Of a stretch of DNA of 64,000 bases, positions 26,918-37,977 are shown piece by piece; within the stretch, counting starts at the first letter, position 1, and each line of letters begins with the position of its first letter. This stretch comes from Burkholderiales bacterium. Lineage in GTDB: Bacteria > Pseudomonadota > Gammaproteobacteria > Burkholderiales > Burkholderiaceae_C. Both the position numbers and the translations under genes were made by a program. The stretch is taken from contig JACPOI010000001.1 of the NCBI GenBank assembly GCA_016185015.1, forward strand, positions 26,459 through 90,458, in the 5' to 3' direction. A model generated the notes under the pieces. The model saw nothing but the letters and a program-made list of their open reading frames with translations, had not been told where the DNA came from and searched no databases.

Positions 26918-27859
26918 ATGACCACAACAGGCCAGCCCATGCAAACCCCAGCCCCCGAGGAAACAGCGCACGACCCGAGCCAGCCGCCGTGCGTGCTGGT
27001 GTTCAACGCCAACGACCCCAGCGGCGCGGGCGGCCTGTCCAGCGACGTGTCTGCCATCGCCTCGGCCGGCGCCCACGCATTGCCCGTTATCACCGGCACC
27101 TACGCCCGCGACACCGCAGAGACTTTCGACCATTTCCCCTTCGATGAAGAGGTGGTGGCAGAGCAGGCGCGCGGCCTGCTGGAAGACGTGACCGTGCAGG
27201 CCATCAAGGTCGGATTTGCCGGCACACCCGAGAACCTCAGCACCATCGCCGGGATCGCCACCGATTACCCGGACATCCCGCTGATCGCCTACATGCCCAA
27301 CCTGTCCTGGTGGAGCGAAGTGCAGATCGACCTCTACCTGGACGCCTTCCAGGAGCTGGTTTTGCCCCAGACAACAGTGTTGGTCGGAAACCACAGCACC
27401 CTGTGGCGCTGGCTGCTGCCGGACTGGAACGGCGAGCGCAGCCCCAGCGCGCGCGATATCGCCCGCGCGGCTGGCGAGTATGGCGTGCCCTATACCCTGG
27501 TCACCGGCATCCCGGCACCCGATCAGTACATCGACAACGTGCTGACGTCGCCGCAAACCGTGCTCGCCAGCGAAAAATTCGAGCGCTTTGAAGCGGTTTT
27601 CTCCGGCGCCGGCGACACCCTGGCGGCCACGCTGACCGCGCTGATCGCCAGCGGCTGCGACCTGAGCGAGGCCTTCACCGAGGCCCTGGACTACCTGGAC
27701 CACTGCCTGGACGGCGGCTTTCGCCCTGGCATGGGCAACGTGATCCCCGACCGCCTGTTCTGGGCCCAGGCCGACCTCGACGACAGCGATGACACCGACG
27801 ACGGGCCGCAGGGCCCGGCCTCCCAATTGGAACTTCCCCCGCATGACATCCAGCACTGA
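26918..27859 (+). CDS. thiD: Hydroxymethylpyrimidine / phosphomethylpyrimidine kinase (ThiD-like)
   Basis: 313 residues. It is a ribokinase-type fold with [29 protein letters not shown] at the N-terminus and the anion-hole motif [20 protein letters not shown] near 230. ThiD phosphorylates HMP and HMP-P in thiamine synthesis. It is somewhat longer than E. coli ThiD (266) because of extra N- and C-terminal residues; the acidic tail [10 protein letters not shown] is unusual. ATG at 26918 and ATG at 26939 are both possible starts with weak ribosome sites. It overlaps hemL by 17 bases. Confidence 0.82.
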   Translation: MTTTGQPMQTPAPEETAHDPSQPPCVLVFNANDPSGAGGLSSDVSAIASAGAHALPVITGTYARDTAETFDHFPFDEEVVAEQARGLLEDVTVQAIKVGFAGTPENLSTIAGIATDYPDIPLIAYMPNLSWWSEVQIDLYLDAFQELVLPQTTVLVGNHSTLWRWLLPDWNGERSPSARDIARAAGEYGVPYTLVTGIPAPDQYIDNVLTSPQTVLASEKFERFEAVFSGAGDTLAATLTALIASGCDLSEAFTEALDYLDHCLDGGFRPGMGNVIPDRLFWAQADLDDSDDTDDGPQGPASQLELPPHDIQH

Positions 27860-29153
27860 CCGTAACGAGACCTTGTTCGAGCGCGCCAAGCGCGTCATCC
27901 CCGGCGGCGTGAATTCGCCCGTGCGCGCCTTTCGCGCCGTCGGCGGCACGCCGCGCTTCGTGCAACGGGCGCAGGGCGCCTACTTCTGGGATGCCAACGA
28001 CCGCCGCTACATCGACTACATCGGCTCCTGGGGCCCCATGATCCTGGGCCACGGTCACCCGAACGTGGTTGCCGCCGTCCAGAAGGCCGTGACCGAAGGC
28101 TTCTCCTTCGGCGCACCGACCGAGCGCGAGATCGAACTGGCCGAGGAAATCCTGAAGCATGTGCCGTCCATGGAGATGGTGCGACTGGTCAGCTCGGGCA
28201 CCGAGGCTGGCATGAGTGCCATCCGCCTGGCGCGCGGCGCCACGGGCCGCAGCAAGATCATCAAGTTCGAGGGCTGCTACCACGGCCACGCCGATGCCCT
28301 GCTGGTCAAGGCCGGTTCGGGCCTGGCCACCTTCGGCAACCCCACCAGCGCCGGCGTGCCGGCCGAGGTGGTGCAACACACCCTGGTGCTCGAGTACAAC
28401 AACATCCACCAGCTGGAAGAGGCCTTCGCCTTGCACGGCAAGGAGCTGGCCTGCCTGATGATCGAGCCCATTGCCGGCAACATGAACTTCGTGCGCGCCT
28501 CCGCGCCTTTCATGCAGCGCTGCCGCGAGCTCTGCACGCAGTACGGCGCCCTGCTGGTGTTCGACGAAGTCATGACGGGTTTTCGTGTGGCCCTGGGCAG
28601 CGCGCAAAGCGTCTATGCCCAGGCCATCCCCGGTTTCAAGCCGGACATCACGGTGCTCGGCAAGGTCATCGGCGGCGGCATGCCGCTGGCAGCGTTTGGC
28701 GGGCCGCGCGCCCTCATGGAACAGATGGCCCCGCTGGGCCCGGTCTACCAGGCCGGCACGCTCTCGGGCAACCCGGTGGCCACGGCCTGTGGCCTGGCCA
28801 CACTGCGGGAGATCAGCCAACCCGGCTTCTTCGATGCGCTGTCGCGCAAGACGCGTAGCCTGGTCGACGGGCTCCAGGCCGCCGCCTCTGCTGAAGGCGT
28901 GCCCTTCAGCGCCGACTGCCAGGGCGGCATGTTCGGCTTCTTCCTGCTGCCCGAGTTGCCACAGAACTACGCCACGGTCATGAAAACCGACAGCCCGCGC
29001 TTCAACACCCTGTTCCACGGCCTGCTGGATCGCGGTGTCTACATCGCACCAGCCCTCTACGAAGCCGGTTTTGTCAGCGCTGCACACAGCGAGGAAGACA
29101 TTGCGCAGACCGTGGCTGCGGCGCGCGAGGTGTTCAAGCTGCTGGCGAAGTAG
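27843..29153 (+). CDS. hemL: Glutamate-1-semialdehyde 2,1-aminomutase
   Basis: 436 residues. This PLP enzyme makes 5-aminolevulinate for heme. Landmarks are [12 protein letters not shown] at the start, EGCYHGHAD near 140, [13 protein letters not shown] near 240 and the PLP lysine in [13 protein letters not shown] near 270. The start overlaps the thiD end, so translation may be coupled. A strong terminator follows. Confidence 0.96.
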   Translation: MTSSTDRNETLFERAKRVIPGGVNSPVRAFRAVGGTPRFVQRAQGAYFWDANDRRYIDYIGSWGPMILGHGHPNVVAAVQKAVTEGFSFGAPTEREIELAEEILKHVPSMEMVRLVSSGTEAGMSAIRLARGATGRSKIIKFEGCYHGHADALLVKAGSGLATFGNPTSAGVPAEVVQHTLVLEYNNIHQLEEAFALHGKELACLMIEPIAGNMNFVRASAPFMQRCRELCTQYGALLVFDEVMTGFRVALGSAQSVYAQAIPGFKPDITVLGKVIGGGMPLAAFGGPRALMEQMAPLGPVYQAGTLSGNPVATACGLATLREISQPGFFDALSRKTRSLVDGLQAAASAEGVPFSADCQGGMFGFFLLPELPQNYATVMKTDSPRFNTLFHGLLDRGVYIAPALYEAGFVSAAHSEEDIAQTVAAAREVFKLLAK

Positions 29154-29170
29154 TTGGCGATGCCCCAAAG

Positions 29171-29196
29171 AAAAAGCGGCCTCAGGCCGCTTTTTT
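29171..29196. terminator. Rho-independent terminator between hemL and purH
   Basis: AAAAA-GCGGCC (29176-29181), TCA loop, GGCCGC (29185-29190), six T. The flanking genes converge and the symmetric runs suit both strands. Confidence 0.9.
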
Positions 29197-29215
29197 CATG
29201 TCTGTCGCGTGGGAT

Positions 29216-30796
29216 TCAATGGCGAAAATGACGTACGCCTGAGAACACCATGGCCACGCCGCGCTCGTCGGCCGCATCGATGACTTCCTGGTCACGCATG
29301 GAGCCACCGGGCTGGATCACGCAGGTCGCGCCGGCATCCACCACCACGTCCAGGCCATCGCGGAAGGGGAAGAAGGCATCGCTGGCCACGGCTGTGCCCT
29401 GCAGCGTCAGGTTCGCATGCTGGGCCTTGATGCTGGCGATGCGCGCCGAGTCCAGGCGGCTCATCTGGCCCGCGCCCACGCCCATGGTCATGCCGTCCTT
29501 GCAGAAGACGATGGCATTGCTCTTGACGAACTTGGCCACCTTCCAGGCAAACATCAGGTCTTCAAGCTGTTGTGCGGTCGGCGCCTTCTTCGTGACCACC
29601 TTCAGGTCACTGCGCTGCAGCTCGTGGTTGTCGGCCGTCTGGATCAGCAGGCCCGAACCCACGCGCTTGACGTCGTGCGAGTTCTGGCCCCGCTCCCAGG
29701 CGTTCTTGCCATCGCGCTTGATGCCGTCGAGCGAGATCTCGAGCACACGCACATTGGCCTTGGCCTTGAACACGGCCAGCGCCTCGGGTGTGTAGCCGGG
29801 CGCCATCAGCACCTCGACAAACTGCTTACCCACGGCCTGGGCGGCGGCGCCGTCCACCACACGATTGAAGGCGATGATGCCGCCGAAGGCCGAGGTCGGA
29901 TCGGTCTGGAAGGCCTTGCTGTAGGCCTCCAGCGCGTCCTCGCCAACGGCCACGCCGCAGGGGTTGGCGTGCTTGACGATGACACAGGCCGGCACCTCGA
30001 AGCTCTTGACGCATTCCCAGGCGGCATCCCCGTCGGCGATATTGTTGTAGCTGAGCTCCTTGCCCTGCAACTGTCTGGCTGTCACCAGCGAGCCGGGGGC
30101 CGGATACAGATCGCGGTAGAAGGCCGCCGACTGGTGCGGGTTCTCGCCGTAACGCAGATCCTGCAGCTTGACCATATTGCTGTTGGCCTGGGCCGAGAAG
30201 GCGGCGTGCGTGCCGTCCTCGTTGATGGCCGAGAGGTAGTTGCTGATGGCCGCGTCGTAATTGGCAATGCGGTTGAAGGCCGCCACGGACAGCGCGAAAC
30301 GCAGCTTGTCCGAGAGCTTGCCGTTTTGCTTGAGCTCGGCCAGCACCGCCGGGTACTGCGAGGCGTCGGTCAGCACGCCCACGTCCTTCCAGTTCTTGGC
30401 CGCGCTACGCACCATGGCCGGGCCGCCGATGTCGATGTTCTCGATCGCATCTTCCAGCGTGCAGCCGGGCTTGGCCACCGTGGCTTCAAAGGGATAGAGG
30501 TTGACCACCAGCAGGTCGATGGTGTCGATCTGGTGTGCCTTGAGCGCGGCCATGTGCTCGGGCACATCGCGTCGGGCCAGCAGGCCGCCGTGCACCTTGG
30601 GGTGCAGGGTCTTGACCCGGCCGTCCAGCATCTCGGGGAAGGCGGTGACTTCGGCCACTTCGGTCACGGGCAGCTTGGCATCGGCCAGGAGCTTGGCGGT
30701 GCCGCCGGTGGAGATCAGCTTGATGCCCAGCGCATGCAGGGCCCGGGCGAATTCGACGATGCCGGTCTTGTCGGAAACGGAGAGGAGTGCGTTCAT
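29216..30796 (-). CDS. purH: Bifunctional AICAR formyltransferase / IMP cyclohydrolase
   Basis: 526 residues, full length. The N-terminal IMP cyclohydrolase domain begins [16 protein letters not shown] and has STGGTAKLL near 30. The C-terminal formyltransferase has [14 protein letters not shown] near 215, [18 protein letters not shown] near 270 and [13 protein letters not shown] near 480. It catalyses the last two steps of IMP synthesis. It starts seven bases after fis, extending the dusB-fis run. Confidence 0.96.
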   Translation of the reverse strand: MNALLSVSDKTGIVEFARALHALGIKLISTGGTAKLLADAKLPVTEVAEVTAFPEMLDGRVKTLHPKVHGGLLARRDVPEHMAALKAHQIDTIDLLVVNLYPFEATVAKPGCTLEDAIENIDIGGPAMVRSAAKNWKDVGVLTDASQYPAVLAELKQNGKLSDKLRFALSVAAFNRIANYDAAISNYLSAINEDGTHAAFSAQANSNMVKLQDLRYGENPHQSAAFYRDLYPAPGSLVTARQLQGKELSYNNIADGDAAWECVKSFEVPACVIVKHANPCGVAVGEDALEAYSKAFQTDPTSAFGGIIAFNRVVDGAAAQAVGKQFVEVLMAPGYTPEALAVFKAKANVRVLEISLDGIKRDGKNAWERGQNSHDVKRVGSGLLIQTADNHELQRSDLKVVTKKAPTAQQLEDLMFAWKVAKFVKSNAIVFCKDGMTMGVGAGQMSRLDSARIASIKAQHANLTLQGTAVASDAFFPFRDGLDVVVDAGATCVIQPGGSMRDQEVIDAADERGVAMVFSGVRHFRH

Positions 30797-30803
30797 GCCT
30801 TGC

Positions 30804-31040
30804 TTACTTGAGTAGTTTGTGTTCGACCAGCTTCTTGCGCAGGGTGTTGCGGTTCAGGCCCAGCCAGAGCGCGGCGCGCGACTGGTTTTGCTCGGCCTGC
30901 TGCATCACCACTTCCAGCAGCGGCTTCTCGACGATGCGCACCAGCATGTCGTACATGCCGTCGGGTTCGGTGCCGCGCAAATCCTTGAAATAGCCTTCCA
31001 GGCTGGTGCGCACGCATTCTTCGATCTGTTTTTTGCTCAT
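30804..31040 (-). CDS. fis: Fis family nucleoid / regulatory protein
   Basis: 78 residues, about 20 shorter than E. coli Fis, as is usual in betaproteobacteria. The C-terminal helix-turn-helix reads [26 protein letters not shown]. It bends DNA and affects rRNA transcription and chromosome structure. The ATG overlaps the dusB stop by ATGA, the classical dusB-fis arrangement. Confidence 0.93.
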   Translation of the reverse strand: MSKKQIEECVRTSLEGYFKDLRGTEPDGMYDMLVRIVEKPLLEVVMQQAEQNQSRAALWLGLNRNTLRKKLVEHKLLK

Positions 31041-32089
31041 GCGGCAAGCTCCATCTGTTCCTCGTCCCTGTCTTCGGGGGCATCCATTCCGGCGGCCGGC
31101 ATGCGGTCCATGTGGAGGCCCAATTCATCAAAAAAATCAGCAACCGCCTGGACCTGGGCCCGGCTGTCTTCCAGCGTGTTCATGCGGGCACGGAAAGCCT
31201 CGCCTCCCGGCAAGGCCTTGACGTACCAGCCGATGTGCTTGCGCGCGCTGCGCACGCCCGTGTACTCACCGTAGAGCGCATAGTGGTCTTCCAGGTGCTC
31301 CAGCAGCAGGCGCCGCACCTCCACCACCAGCGGCGGCGCCAGCTGCTCGCCCGTGGCGAGGAAGTGGGCGATCTCGCGAAAGATCCAGGGTCGCCCCTGG
31401 GCCGCGCGGCCGATCATCAGCGCGTCGGCCCCCGTGGCGCGCAACACGGCCAGGGCCTTTTCGGGGGAGTGGATGTCGCCGTTGGCCACGACCGGGATAC
31501 GCAGCGCGGCCTTGACGGCGGCGATCGTGTCGTATTCGGCCGCGCCCTTGTAGCCCTGCTCGCGCGTGCGGCCGTGCACTGTGACCATCTGCACGCCGGC
31601 GCTCTCGGCTGCGCGCGCGATGGTCAGGGCATTCTTTTCGGTCTGGCACCAGCCGGTGCGCATCTTGAGCGTCACCGGCACGTTGCGCGGCGCGCAGGCG
31701 GCCACCACGGCTTCGATGATCTCCAGGGCCAGCGTCTCGTCCTGCATCAGGGCCGAGCCGGCCCATTTGTTGCAGACCTTCTTGGCCGGGCAACCCATAT
31801 TGATGTCGATGATCTGGGCGCCGCGGTCGATGTTGTAGGCCGCGGCCTCGGCCATCATGGGCGCGTCGGTGCCGGCAATCTGCACGGCGATCGGCCCGGC
31901 CTCGCCCTCATGGTTGGCGCGGCGCGAGGTCTTCAGGGTGTTCCACAGGTCCTTGCGCGAGGTCACCATCTCGCTGACCGCATAACCTGCCCCCAGGGCC
32001 TTGCACAGGCGGCGGAACGGCCGGTCCGTCACGCCCGCCATCGGGGCCACGAACAGGGTGTTCGGCAGTTCGAAGGAACCGATGTGCAT
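31037..32089 (-). CDS. dusB: tRNA-dihydrouridine synthase B
   Basis: 350 residues from ATG at 32089 (MHIGSFELPNTLF); the frame extends 13 codons upstream without a good site. The FMN barrel shows VAPMAGVTDRPFR at the start, DINMGCPAKKVCNKWAGSALM near 100 with the catalytic Cys, VTVHGRTREQGYKG near 165 and GADALMIGRAAQGRP near 225. It reduces uridine in the tRNA D-loop. First gene of dusB-fis-purH. Confidence 0.94.
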   Translation of the reverse strand: MHIGSFELPNTLFVAPMAGVTDRPFRRLCKALGAGYAVSEMVTSRKDLWNTLKTSRRANHEGEAGPIAVQIAGTDAPMMAEAAAYNIDRGAQIIDINMGCPAKKVCNKWAGSALMQDETLALEIIEAVVAACAPRNVPVTLKMRTGWCQTEKNALTIARAAESAGVQMVTVHGRTREQGYKGAAEYDTIAAVKAALRIPVVANGDIHSPEKALAVLRATGADALMIGRAAQGRPWIFREIAHFLATGEQLAPPLVVEVRRLLLEHLEDHYALYGEYTGVRSARKHIGWYVKALPGGEAFRARMNTLEDSRAQVQAVADFFDELGLHMDRMPAAGMDAPEDRDEEQMELAA

Positions 32090-32232
32090 GCGGATGTGGA
32101 AAAGTAAGGCGCCAATGAAAGATGCCACCGCCAGAACTGGCAGCAGCCGGGCCGGCTATTCTAGCTGCACAAAATTTCAGCAATTGAAATCAGACGCCGC
32201 CACTCGCCAGCCGCTGCCTATACTGCCCCTCT

Positions 32233-32715
32233 ATGGAGAACTGGATCACCCAGCTGCTGACGCTATTGGCCCTGCCTGAATACGGCCTGGTCACGCTGTT
32301 CCTGATCGCCTTTGTCTCGGCCACCCTGCTGCCGCTGGGCTCGGAACCGGCCCTGTTCGGCCTGCTCAAGCTCAATCCGGAGCTGTTCTGGCCCGCCATC
32401 CTGGTCGCCACGGCCGGCAACACGCTGGGGGGTGCCGTCAGCTGGGCCATGGGCTGGGAATCGCACAAGCTGATCGACAAGTACCGGCACTCGAACACCC
32501 ACTTGCGCGCACTCGACTGGCTGGAGCGCATCGGCCCCCGGGCCTGTCTGCTGAGCTGGCTGCCGGTGATCGGCGACCCGCTGTGCGCTGTGGCGGGTTG
32601 GCTGCGCCAGCCCTTCTGGCCCTGCCTGTTCTACATGGCCATCGGCAAGCTGGGGCGCTACCTCACGATGACGATAGCGCTGCTCTGGCTCTTCCCGGGC
32701 GGCTTCAGCTTCTAG
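32233..32715 (+). CDS. YqaA/DedA-related small membrane protein
   Basis: 160 residues with about four hydrophobic segments. It resembles the YqaA branch of the VTT/DedA-like family: [17 protein letters not shown] at the start, [14 protein letters not shown] near 65, [27 protein letters not shown] near 100. DedA-related proteins are linked to lipid flipping and membrane potential; YqaA itself has no assigned function. Its end overlaps the convergent tctA end by 11 bases. Confidence 0.82.
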   Translation: MENWITQLLTLLALPEYGLVTLFLIAFVSATLLPLGSEPALFGLLKLNPELFWPAILVATAGNTLGGAVSWAMGWESHKLIDKYRHSNTHLRALDWLERIGPRACLLSWLPVIGDPLCAVAGWLRQPFWPCLFYMAIGKLGRYLTMTIALLWLFPGGFSF

Positions 32716-34198
32716 CCCGACGCCAACGCCGCACCAGCGGCGGCAGCAGCAGCAGCAGCATGGCCACGGCCATCAGCGAACCCGACAAGGGGCGCGTGAA
32801 GAAGGTGAACCAGTCACCCTGGCTGATGGTGAGCGCCTGCCGCATGGACTGCTCGGCCATGGGCGCCAGAATCATGCCCACGATCAGCGGCGCCGCCGGA
32901 AAGTCGAAACGCCGCATCAGAAACCCGATCAGGCCAAAGAAGAACAGCAGGCCCACGTTGAAGATCGAGTTCCCCGCGCCATAGACCCCGGCGGTGGAGA
33001 TCACGATGATGCCGGCGTAGAGCCAGGGCGGCGGGATCTTCAGCAGCTTGACCCACAGGTGCACCAGCGGCAGGTTGAGCACCAGCAGGATGACGTTGCC
33101 GATATAGAGGCTGGCGATCAGCGTCCAGACCAGGGCGCCCTGCTGGCTGAACAGCTGCGGGCCGGTCTGGATGCCGTAGCCCTCAAAGGCCGACAGCATG
33201 ATGGCCGCCGTGGCCGAAGTGGGGATGCCCAGCGTCAGCAGGGGCATGAGGACACCGGCGGCGGCGGCGTTGTTGGCCGCCTCGGGACCGGCCACGCCCT
33301 CGATCGCACCGTGGCCGAACTCCTCGGGGTGCTTGGAGAGTTTCTTCTCGGTGTAGTAGGACAGCATGGTGGGCAGCTCCGCGCCACCCGCCGGCAGCGC
33401 GCCGATCGGAAAACCGAACAGCGAGCCGCGGATCCAGGGTTTCCAGGAGCGCGCCCAATCCTGCCTGCTCAGCCACAGGCTGCCCGACATCTTCATCACT
33501 TCGCCGCTGCGCGACTCACGCCCCTGCCAGGCCAGGTACAGGGCCTCGCCCACGGCAAACAGACCCACCGCCACCACCGTGATTTCCAGCCCATCCAGCA
33601 ACTCGGCGCGACCGAAGGTGAAACGTGGCTGACCAGTCTGCAGATCGATGCCCACCAGACCGCAAAGCAGACCGGCGGTCAGGCTCAGCAGCCCGCGCAG
33701 CACGGAACTGCCCAACACGGCCGACACGGCCACCAGGGACAGCACCATGAGGGCGAAGTATTCCGCCGGCCCGAAGGCCAGGGCCGCCTCCACCACCCAG
33801 GGGGCGAAGAAGGTCAGCGCCAGCGTGCCGATGGTGCCCGCCACGAAGCTGCCGATGGCCGCTGTCGCCAGGGCCTGGCCGGCGCGACCACGCCGCGCCA
33901 TCTTGTTGCCCTCCAGCGCGGTCACCACCGAACCGGATTCGCCGGGCGTGTTGAGCAGGATGGAGGTGGTCGAACCGCCGTAAGCAGCCCCGTAGTAGAT
34001 GCCGGCGAACATCACGAACATGCTGGTGGCCGGTACCTGGTAGGTCAGGGGCAGCAGCAGGGCGATGGTCAGCGCGGGACTGATGCCCGGCAAGACCCCT
34101 ACCAGGGTGCCGATCAGGCAGCCCGCAAAGCCCCACATCAGGGTCAGGGGTTGCAGGGCGCTGCCGAAACCGGTCAGCAGGGCGTCAAAGGCTTGCAT
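32705..34198 (-). CDS. tctA: Tripartite tricarboxylate transporter, large membrane subunit TctA
   Basis: 497 residues, about eleven membrane segments. The family signature [20 protein letters not shown] is near 35, with the [20 protein letters not shown] loop near 68. TctA moves citrate-like carboxylates, using the sodium or proton gradient, once TctC delivers them. It is the distal gene of a tctC-tctB-tctA run, 27 bases after tctB. Confidence 0.93.
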   Translation of the reverse strand: MQAFDALLTGFGSALQPLTLMWGFAGCLIGTLVGVLPGISPALTIALLLPLTYQVPATSMFVMFAGIYYGAAYGGSTTSILLNTPGESGSVVTALEGNKMARRGRAGQALATAAIGSFVAGTIGTLALTFFAPWVVEAALAFGPAEYFALMVLSLVAVSAVLGSSVLRGLLSLTAGLLCGLVGIDLQTGQPRFTFGRAELLDGLEITVVAVGLFAVGEALYLAWQGRESRSGEVMKMSGSLWLSRQDWARSWKPWIRGSLFGFPIGALPAGGAELPTMLSYYTEKKLSKHPEEFGHGAIEGVAGPEAANNAAAAGVLMPLLTLGIPTSATAAIMLSAFEGYGIQTGPQLFSQQGALVWTLIASLYIGNVILLVLNLPLVHLWVKLLKIPPPWLYAGIIVISTAGVYGAGNSIFNVGLLFFFGLIGFLMRRFDFPAAPLIVGMILAPMAEQSMRQALTISQGDWFTFFTRPLSGSLMAVAMLLLLLPPLVRRWRRARS

Positions 34199-34225
34199 GC
34201 TCGCTCCACTCGCAGAAACAGGGAA

Positions 34226-34690
34226 TCAGAAAGGCCAGCGCAGCGCCGGCCCCAGGCCGATGCCCAGCAACTGGGCGAACACCAGCCAGAACACGGTGGC
34301 GATGGCGCCGCAGACCAGCGCCGAACGCCAACCCAGCGGTGCGTCGAAGGCACGTGCCACGCCCATGCCGCAAAACGTGGCCGGCAGCACAAAACCCAGC
34401 GGTCCCACCAGGGCCATGAAGACAGCGCCACCACCAAGCAGGCTGGCCAGCCGCCGACCACTGCCGGGCAGGGGCTCCTGATCGGGCGCGTGGCTCACGT
34501 CGACCTGGCGGCCCCGCCAGGCGCTCACGCCGTAGAGCAGGGCCAGCACCGCCAGCCCTCCCACCACCACGGCCGGGGCCAGCACCGGCCCGACCGTCAT
34601 CTGCATCAGGGACTCGGGGATGACCGTCACCTGCCAGATGGCGGCGGCGGCGATGGCCAGCAGCAGGACAGCCAGGCGCAGAGGCGTCAT
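34226..34690 (-). CDS. tctB: Tripartite tricarboxylate transporter, small membrane subunit TctB
   Basis: 154 residues with four hydrophobic segments, as usual. A short soluble loop lies between the second and third (SAWRGRQVDVSHAPDQEPLPGSG region). TctB pairs with TctA. Its size and position between tctC and tctA identify it more surely than its sequence, which is poorly conserved in the family. Confidence 0.88.
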   Translation of the reverse strand: MTPLRLAVLLLAIAAAAIWQVTVIPESLMQMTVGPVLAPAVVVGGLAVLALLYGVSAWRGRQVDVSHAPDQEPLPGSGRRLASLLGGGAVFMALVGPLGFVLPATFCGMGVARAFDAPLGWRSALVCGAIATVFWLVFAQLLGIGLGPALRWPF

Positions 34691-34751
34691 GGAGAGGCCT
34701 CCAAGCTTCGCACTGCGGCGCGAGCCCCCTTCGGAACGGCCGTGCGGGGAC

Positions 34752-35726
34752 TCATGCCAGCCCCAGGTCCTTCATGACCTCTTCGGTGTCACGAATGTTG
34801 GCTTCGATCTCGCGCTCGAAAGACTGGGCGGCCAGGAACACATCAGTCCACTTGCGCGTCTCCAGTTCCTTGCGCCAGGGCTCGGAGGCATGCACCTTGC
34901 TCATGAACTCCACCAGCGCCTCGCGCTGCGCGGCGTTGATGCCCGGGGGCGCGAACACACCGCGCCAGTTGGCCGCTGTGACACGCACCCCCAGCTCGGT
35001 CAGGGTCGGCACGTTGACGCCAGGGATGCGCTTGTTTCCCGACACGGCCAGCGGGATGAGTCGGCCCGCCTTGATCTGCTCCTCGAACTCGGAGTAGCCG
35101 GAAATGCCCGCGACCACCTGCCCGCCCAGCAGGGCTGCGTTGGCCGGCCCGCCGCCGGAGAAAGCGACGTAGGCCGCGTCGCGCGGGTTGCGGCCCAGCG
35201 CCTTGATGATGAGACCCAGCAGCACGTGGTCGGTGCCGCCGGCGCTGCCACCGGCCACGGACACCGCCTTCGGCCCGGCCTTGATCGCGGCTTCCAGTTC
35301 GGCCCAGGTCTTGATCTTGCCGCCGGCCGGCACGGCCACTACACCGGCCTCTTCGGTCAGACGCGCGATCGGCGTCACGTTGCGCATGGTGACCGGGCTC
35401 TTGTTCGCAATGGCCGCGCCCACCATGACCGAACCGCCGACCATCAGGCTGTTGCCTTGGCCCTTGCGCTGGTTCACATAACGGGGCAAGCCCACCATGC
35501 CGCCGGCCCCGGCCACGTTCTCGAAGGCCATATTGCCCACCAACCCTGCCCCCTTGGCCGCACGCTCGATGGCGCGCGCCGTGCCGTCCCAGCCGCCACC
35601 GGGCGCCGCCGGCACGAACATGTTCAGGGTCTCGAACAGGGGCTTGCCTTGCGCCCAGGCCGGCACCGCCAGGGCGGCACCCGCAGCAGCGCCCAGGCCC
35701 AGAAACTCACGCTTGTTCATCTTCAT
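34752..35726 (-). CDS. tctC: Tripartite tricarboxylate transporter substrate-binding protein TctC
   Basis: 324 residues from ATG at 35726 with AGGAG six bases upstream. The signal peptide is [21 protein letters not shown]. The mature protein shows FVPAAPGGGWDGTARAIE near 37 and the AGGSAGGTDHV substrate loop near 150, both typical of the TctC/BugT fold. It is 61 bases before tctB and divergent from the tctDE pair, which is expected to sense the same carboxylate and induce it. Confidence 0.93.
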   Translation of the reverse strand: MKMNKREFLGLGAAAGAALAVPAWAQGKPLFETLNMFVPAAPGGGWDGTARAIERAAKGAGLVGNMAFENVAGAGGMVGLPRYVNQRKGQGNSLMVGGSVMVGAAIANKSPVTMRNVTPIARLTEEAGVVAVPAGGKIKTWAELEAAIKAGPKAVSVAGGSAGGTDHVLLGLIIKALGRNPRDAAYVAFSGGGPANAALLGGQVVAGISGYSEFEEQIKAGRLIPLAVSGNKRIPGVNVPTLTELGVRVTAANWRGVFAPPGINAAQREALVEFMSKVHASEPWRKELETRKWTDVFLAAQSFEREIEANIRDTEEVMKDLGLA

Positions 35727-35867
35727 CGCCATCTCCTGTGTAAGAATCAAATGCAGGCACCAGCCCGCCAGATGCATTCTGGTCACGGGCCAAGGCGCCG
35801 GCTTTCAAACGGCTGTCAATCCGGTTCAGTAGAAACCCTAAGCGCCTGTTCACCATCGGTCAATCAA

Positions 35868-36590
35868 GTGTCAACCGGCCCTAGCCCCCACATCCTGCTG
35901 GTCGAGGACACCCCCGATCTCGCGCTCTGGCTGGGCACCGCCCTGCGCCAGACAGGTCTGGCCGTGAGCTTCGCGCGGGACGGACATGAGGCCCTGGCGC
36001 AGCTGGCGGCGGGCCATGGCTTTGACGCCGTGCTGCTGGACCTGCAGCTGCCCGGCCTGGACGGGCTGTCCGTGCTGCAAAACCTGCGCGAGCGCGGCGA
36101 TACCGTCCCCGTGCTGGTGCTCACCGCGCGCGTGAGCGTGCCCGACCGCGTGCTGGGCCTGAACCTGGGCGCGGACGACTACCTGCCCAAGCCTTTCGAC
36201 CTGAGCGAACTCGAAGCCCGGCTGCAGGCCCTGCTGCGCCGGCCCGGTCGTACCAGGAACACCCGGCTGCGCCTGGGCGCCCTGGAGATGGACCGCAGCT
36301 CCAGCCAGGTCAGCCTGTTTGACCAGCCCCTGGCCCTGACCCCCAGGGAAGCCGCCGCCCTGCGGGTGCTGCTGGAAGAGGCCCGGCGCACCGTGAGCAA
36401 GGACGATCTGCACCGCGCCGTCTTCGCCGACGAGGCCGTGGAACTGGAAGCGGTCGAGGTGCTGATCCACCGCCTGCGCAAGAAGCTGGAATCCGCCCCC
36501 GTCCCGCCGGGACAGGCCGGGTCGCCCGTCGTCCATACCATCCGGGGCCTGGGCTACATGCTGATGCCACCGGCCGGGCCGGGGCACTGA
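35868..36590 (+). CDS. tctD: TctD-like OmpR-family response regulator
   Basis: 240 residues from a GTG at 35868; no strong ribosome site, and upstream reading in this frame is antisense to tctC. Receiver: LLVEDTPDLA, phospho-Asp in VLLDLQLPGLDG near 55, LTARV, YLPKPFD. The winged helix follows from about 130 (LALTPREAAALRVLLEEARRTVSKDDL, VLIHRLRKKLE, VHTIRGLGYML). It is expected to activate tctCBA upon phosphorylation by the adjacent kinase. One base separates it from that gene. Confidence 0.88.
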   Translation: MSTGPSPHILLVEDTPDLALWLGTALRQTGLAVSFARDGHEALAQLAAGHGFDAVLLDLQLPGLDGLSVLQNLRERGDTVPVLVLTARVSVPDRVLGLNLGADDYLPKPFDLSELEARLQALLRRPGRTRNTRLRLGALEMDRSSSQVSLFDQPLALTPREAAALRVLLEEARRTVSKDDLHRAVFADEAVELEAVEVLIHRLRKKLESAPVPPGQAGSPVVHTIRGLGYMLMPPAGPGH

Positions 36591-36591
36591 C

Positions 36592-37968
36592 ATGGCAGCG
36601 ACCGCCGCCTCGCTGAGAACCCGCCTGCTGGGCTGGATCCTGCCGCCGCTGGCCGGGCTCATTGCCATCAATGCCTGGGTGGCCTATGGCAACGCCACCG
36701 AAGCCAGCAACGAGGCCTACGACCGGGCCCTCTACCTGGCGAGCCGGGCCCTGGCCGAAGAACTGGTCTGGCGCAACGATGCGCTCCAGGTCAACGTGTT
36801 GCGCGCCGCCGGGTATCTGCTGGAGAACCACACGGGCGCGCGCCTGTATTACCGCATCAGCGACGTCAACGGCCAGCAGCTGGCCGGCGAGGCCACCCTG
36901 CCCACCGCCACACCCGGACCGGCCGCCAGCGTCAAGTACTACGCGCTGGTGCAGTTCGAGGATGGGCACTTCCGGGAACGCCCCGTGCGACTGGCCCACC
37001 TCACCCACGTGCTGGAGGACGAACAAGGCAGGTCGCACATCCTGAAAGTCAGCGTGGCCGAGACCCTGGAAACGCGCCAGCAGATGGTGCAGCTGCTGCT
37101 GCGCGAAACACTCGTCAGCCAGACGCTGCTGCTGCTGGCGGCAGCGCTGCTTGTGATTGCAGGCGTGCAGCACGGCATCCGCCCCCTGGAGAATTTCCGC
37201 CAGCGCCTGGCCCAGCGGGGTGACGACGATCTGTCCCCCATCCATCCCCCGGACCTGCCCCGCGAACTGCGTCCGCTGGTGCAAACGCTGAACAGCTACC
37301 TGGCGCGCCTGGGCCGTCTCATCGATATCCGCAAGCGCTTTCTGGACAATGCCGCGCACCAGCTGCGCACGCCGCTGACGGTGCTCAAGACCCAGTTGGC
37401 ACTGGCCGACCGGGAGAGTTCGGCACTGGCCGCAGCGCGCAAAACGACCGATGAGGCCGTGCGACTCACCGAGCAGCTGCTGGCCATGACTCGCGCCGAA
37501 CACGCCGGCGAAATGCATGCGCCCTCCGCAGGCACGTCCGTGGATCTGGTGCCCCTGGCACGGCAGGTGATCCAGGACTACCTGGCACGTGCACTGGAGC
37601 GTGGCGACGACCTGGGCTTCGAGACGGGTGTGGACAGTTGCGCAGTGCCCGGCACGGAAGCCCTGCTGCACGAAGCGCTGGGCAACCTGATCGACAACGC
37701 GCTGCACCACAGCCCACCGGGCACGAGCGTGACCGTGCGCGTGGGACCGCGCTGGGTGGAAGTGGAAGACACGGGCCCGGGCATCCCCCCGGAGCACCAG
37801 GCCCATGTGTTCGAACGCTTCTACCGGGCCGCACCGCCTGCGCTGCGCGGCAGCGGTCTGGGCCTGGCCATCGTGCGGGAGATCGCACAGCAGTATGGCG
37901 CGCAGGTCTCGCTGCGCAGCGCCCCGGGTACGGGAACGGTATTCCGGATGGAATGGCCCACCAGTTGA
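36592..37968 (+). CDS. tctE: TctE-like sensor histidine kinase
   Basis: 458 residues. Two membrane segments flank a periplasmic domain of about 130 residues (DUF-type TctE sensor). The phospho-acceptor is in DNAAHQLRTPLTVLKTQLALA near 255. ATP-binding boxes are NLIDNALHHSPPG near 363, VEDTGPGIPPEHQAHVFERFYR near 390 and GSGLGLAIVREIAQQYG near 420. It follows tctD by one base, so the pair is co-expressed and opposes the transporter operon. Confidence 0.9.
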   Translation: MAATAASLRTRLLGWILPPLAGLIAINAWVAYGNATEASNEAYDRALYLASRALAEELVWRNDALQVNVLRAAGYLLENHTGARLYYRISDVNGQQLAGEATLPTATPGPAASVKYYALVQFEDGHFRERPVRLAHLTHVLEDEQGRSHILKVSVAETLETRQQMVQLLLRETLVSQTLLLLAAALLVIAGVQHGIRPLENFRQRLAQRGDDDLSPIHPPDLPRELRPLVQTLNSYLARLGRLIDIRKRFLDNAAHQLRTPLTVLKTQLALADRESSALAAARKTTDEAVRLTEQLLAMTRAEHAGEMHAPSAGTSVDLVPLARQVIQDYLARALERGDDLGFETGVDSCAVPGTEALLHEALGNLIDNALHHSPPGTSVTVRVGPRWVEVEDTGPGIPPEHQAHVFERFYRAAPPALRGSGLGLAIVREIAQQYGAQVSLRSAPGTGTVFRMEWPTS

Positions 37969-37977
37969 GGCCTGGCC

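Noticed and set aside
33059..34777. A 572-codon plus-strand frame opposite tctA and tctB
   Set aside because: The transporter genes are well supported; the frame encodes a Gln/His/Arg-rich string without domains.
34620..35867. Upstream extension of the TctD-like regulator frame
   Set aside because: It is antisense to tctB and tctC; the receiver domain begins just after the GTG at 35868.
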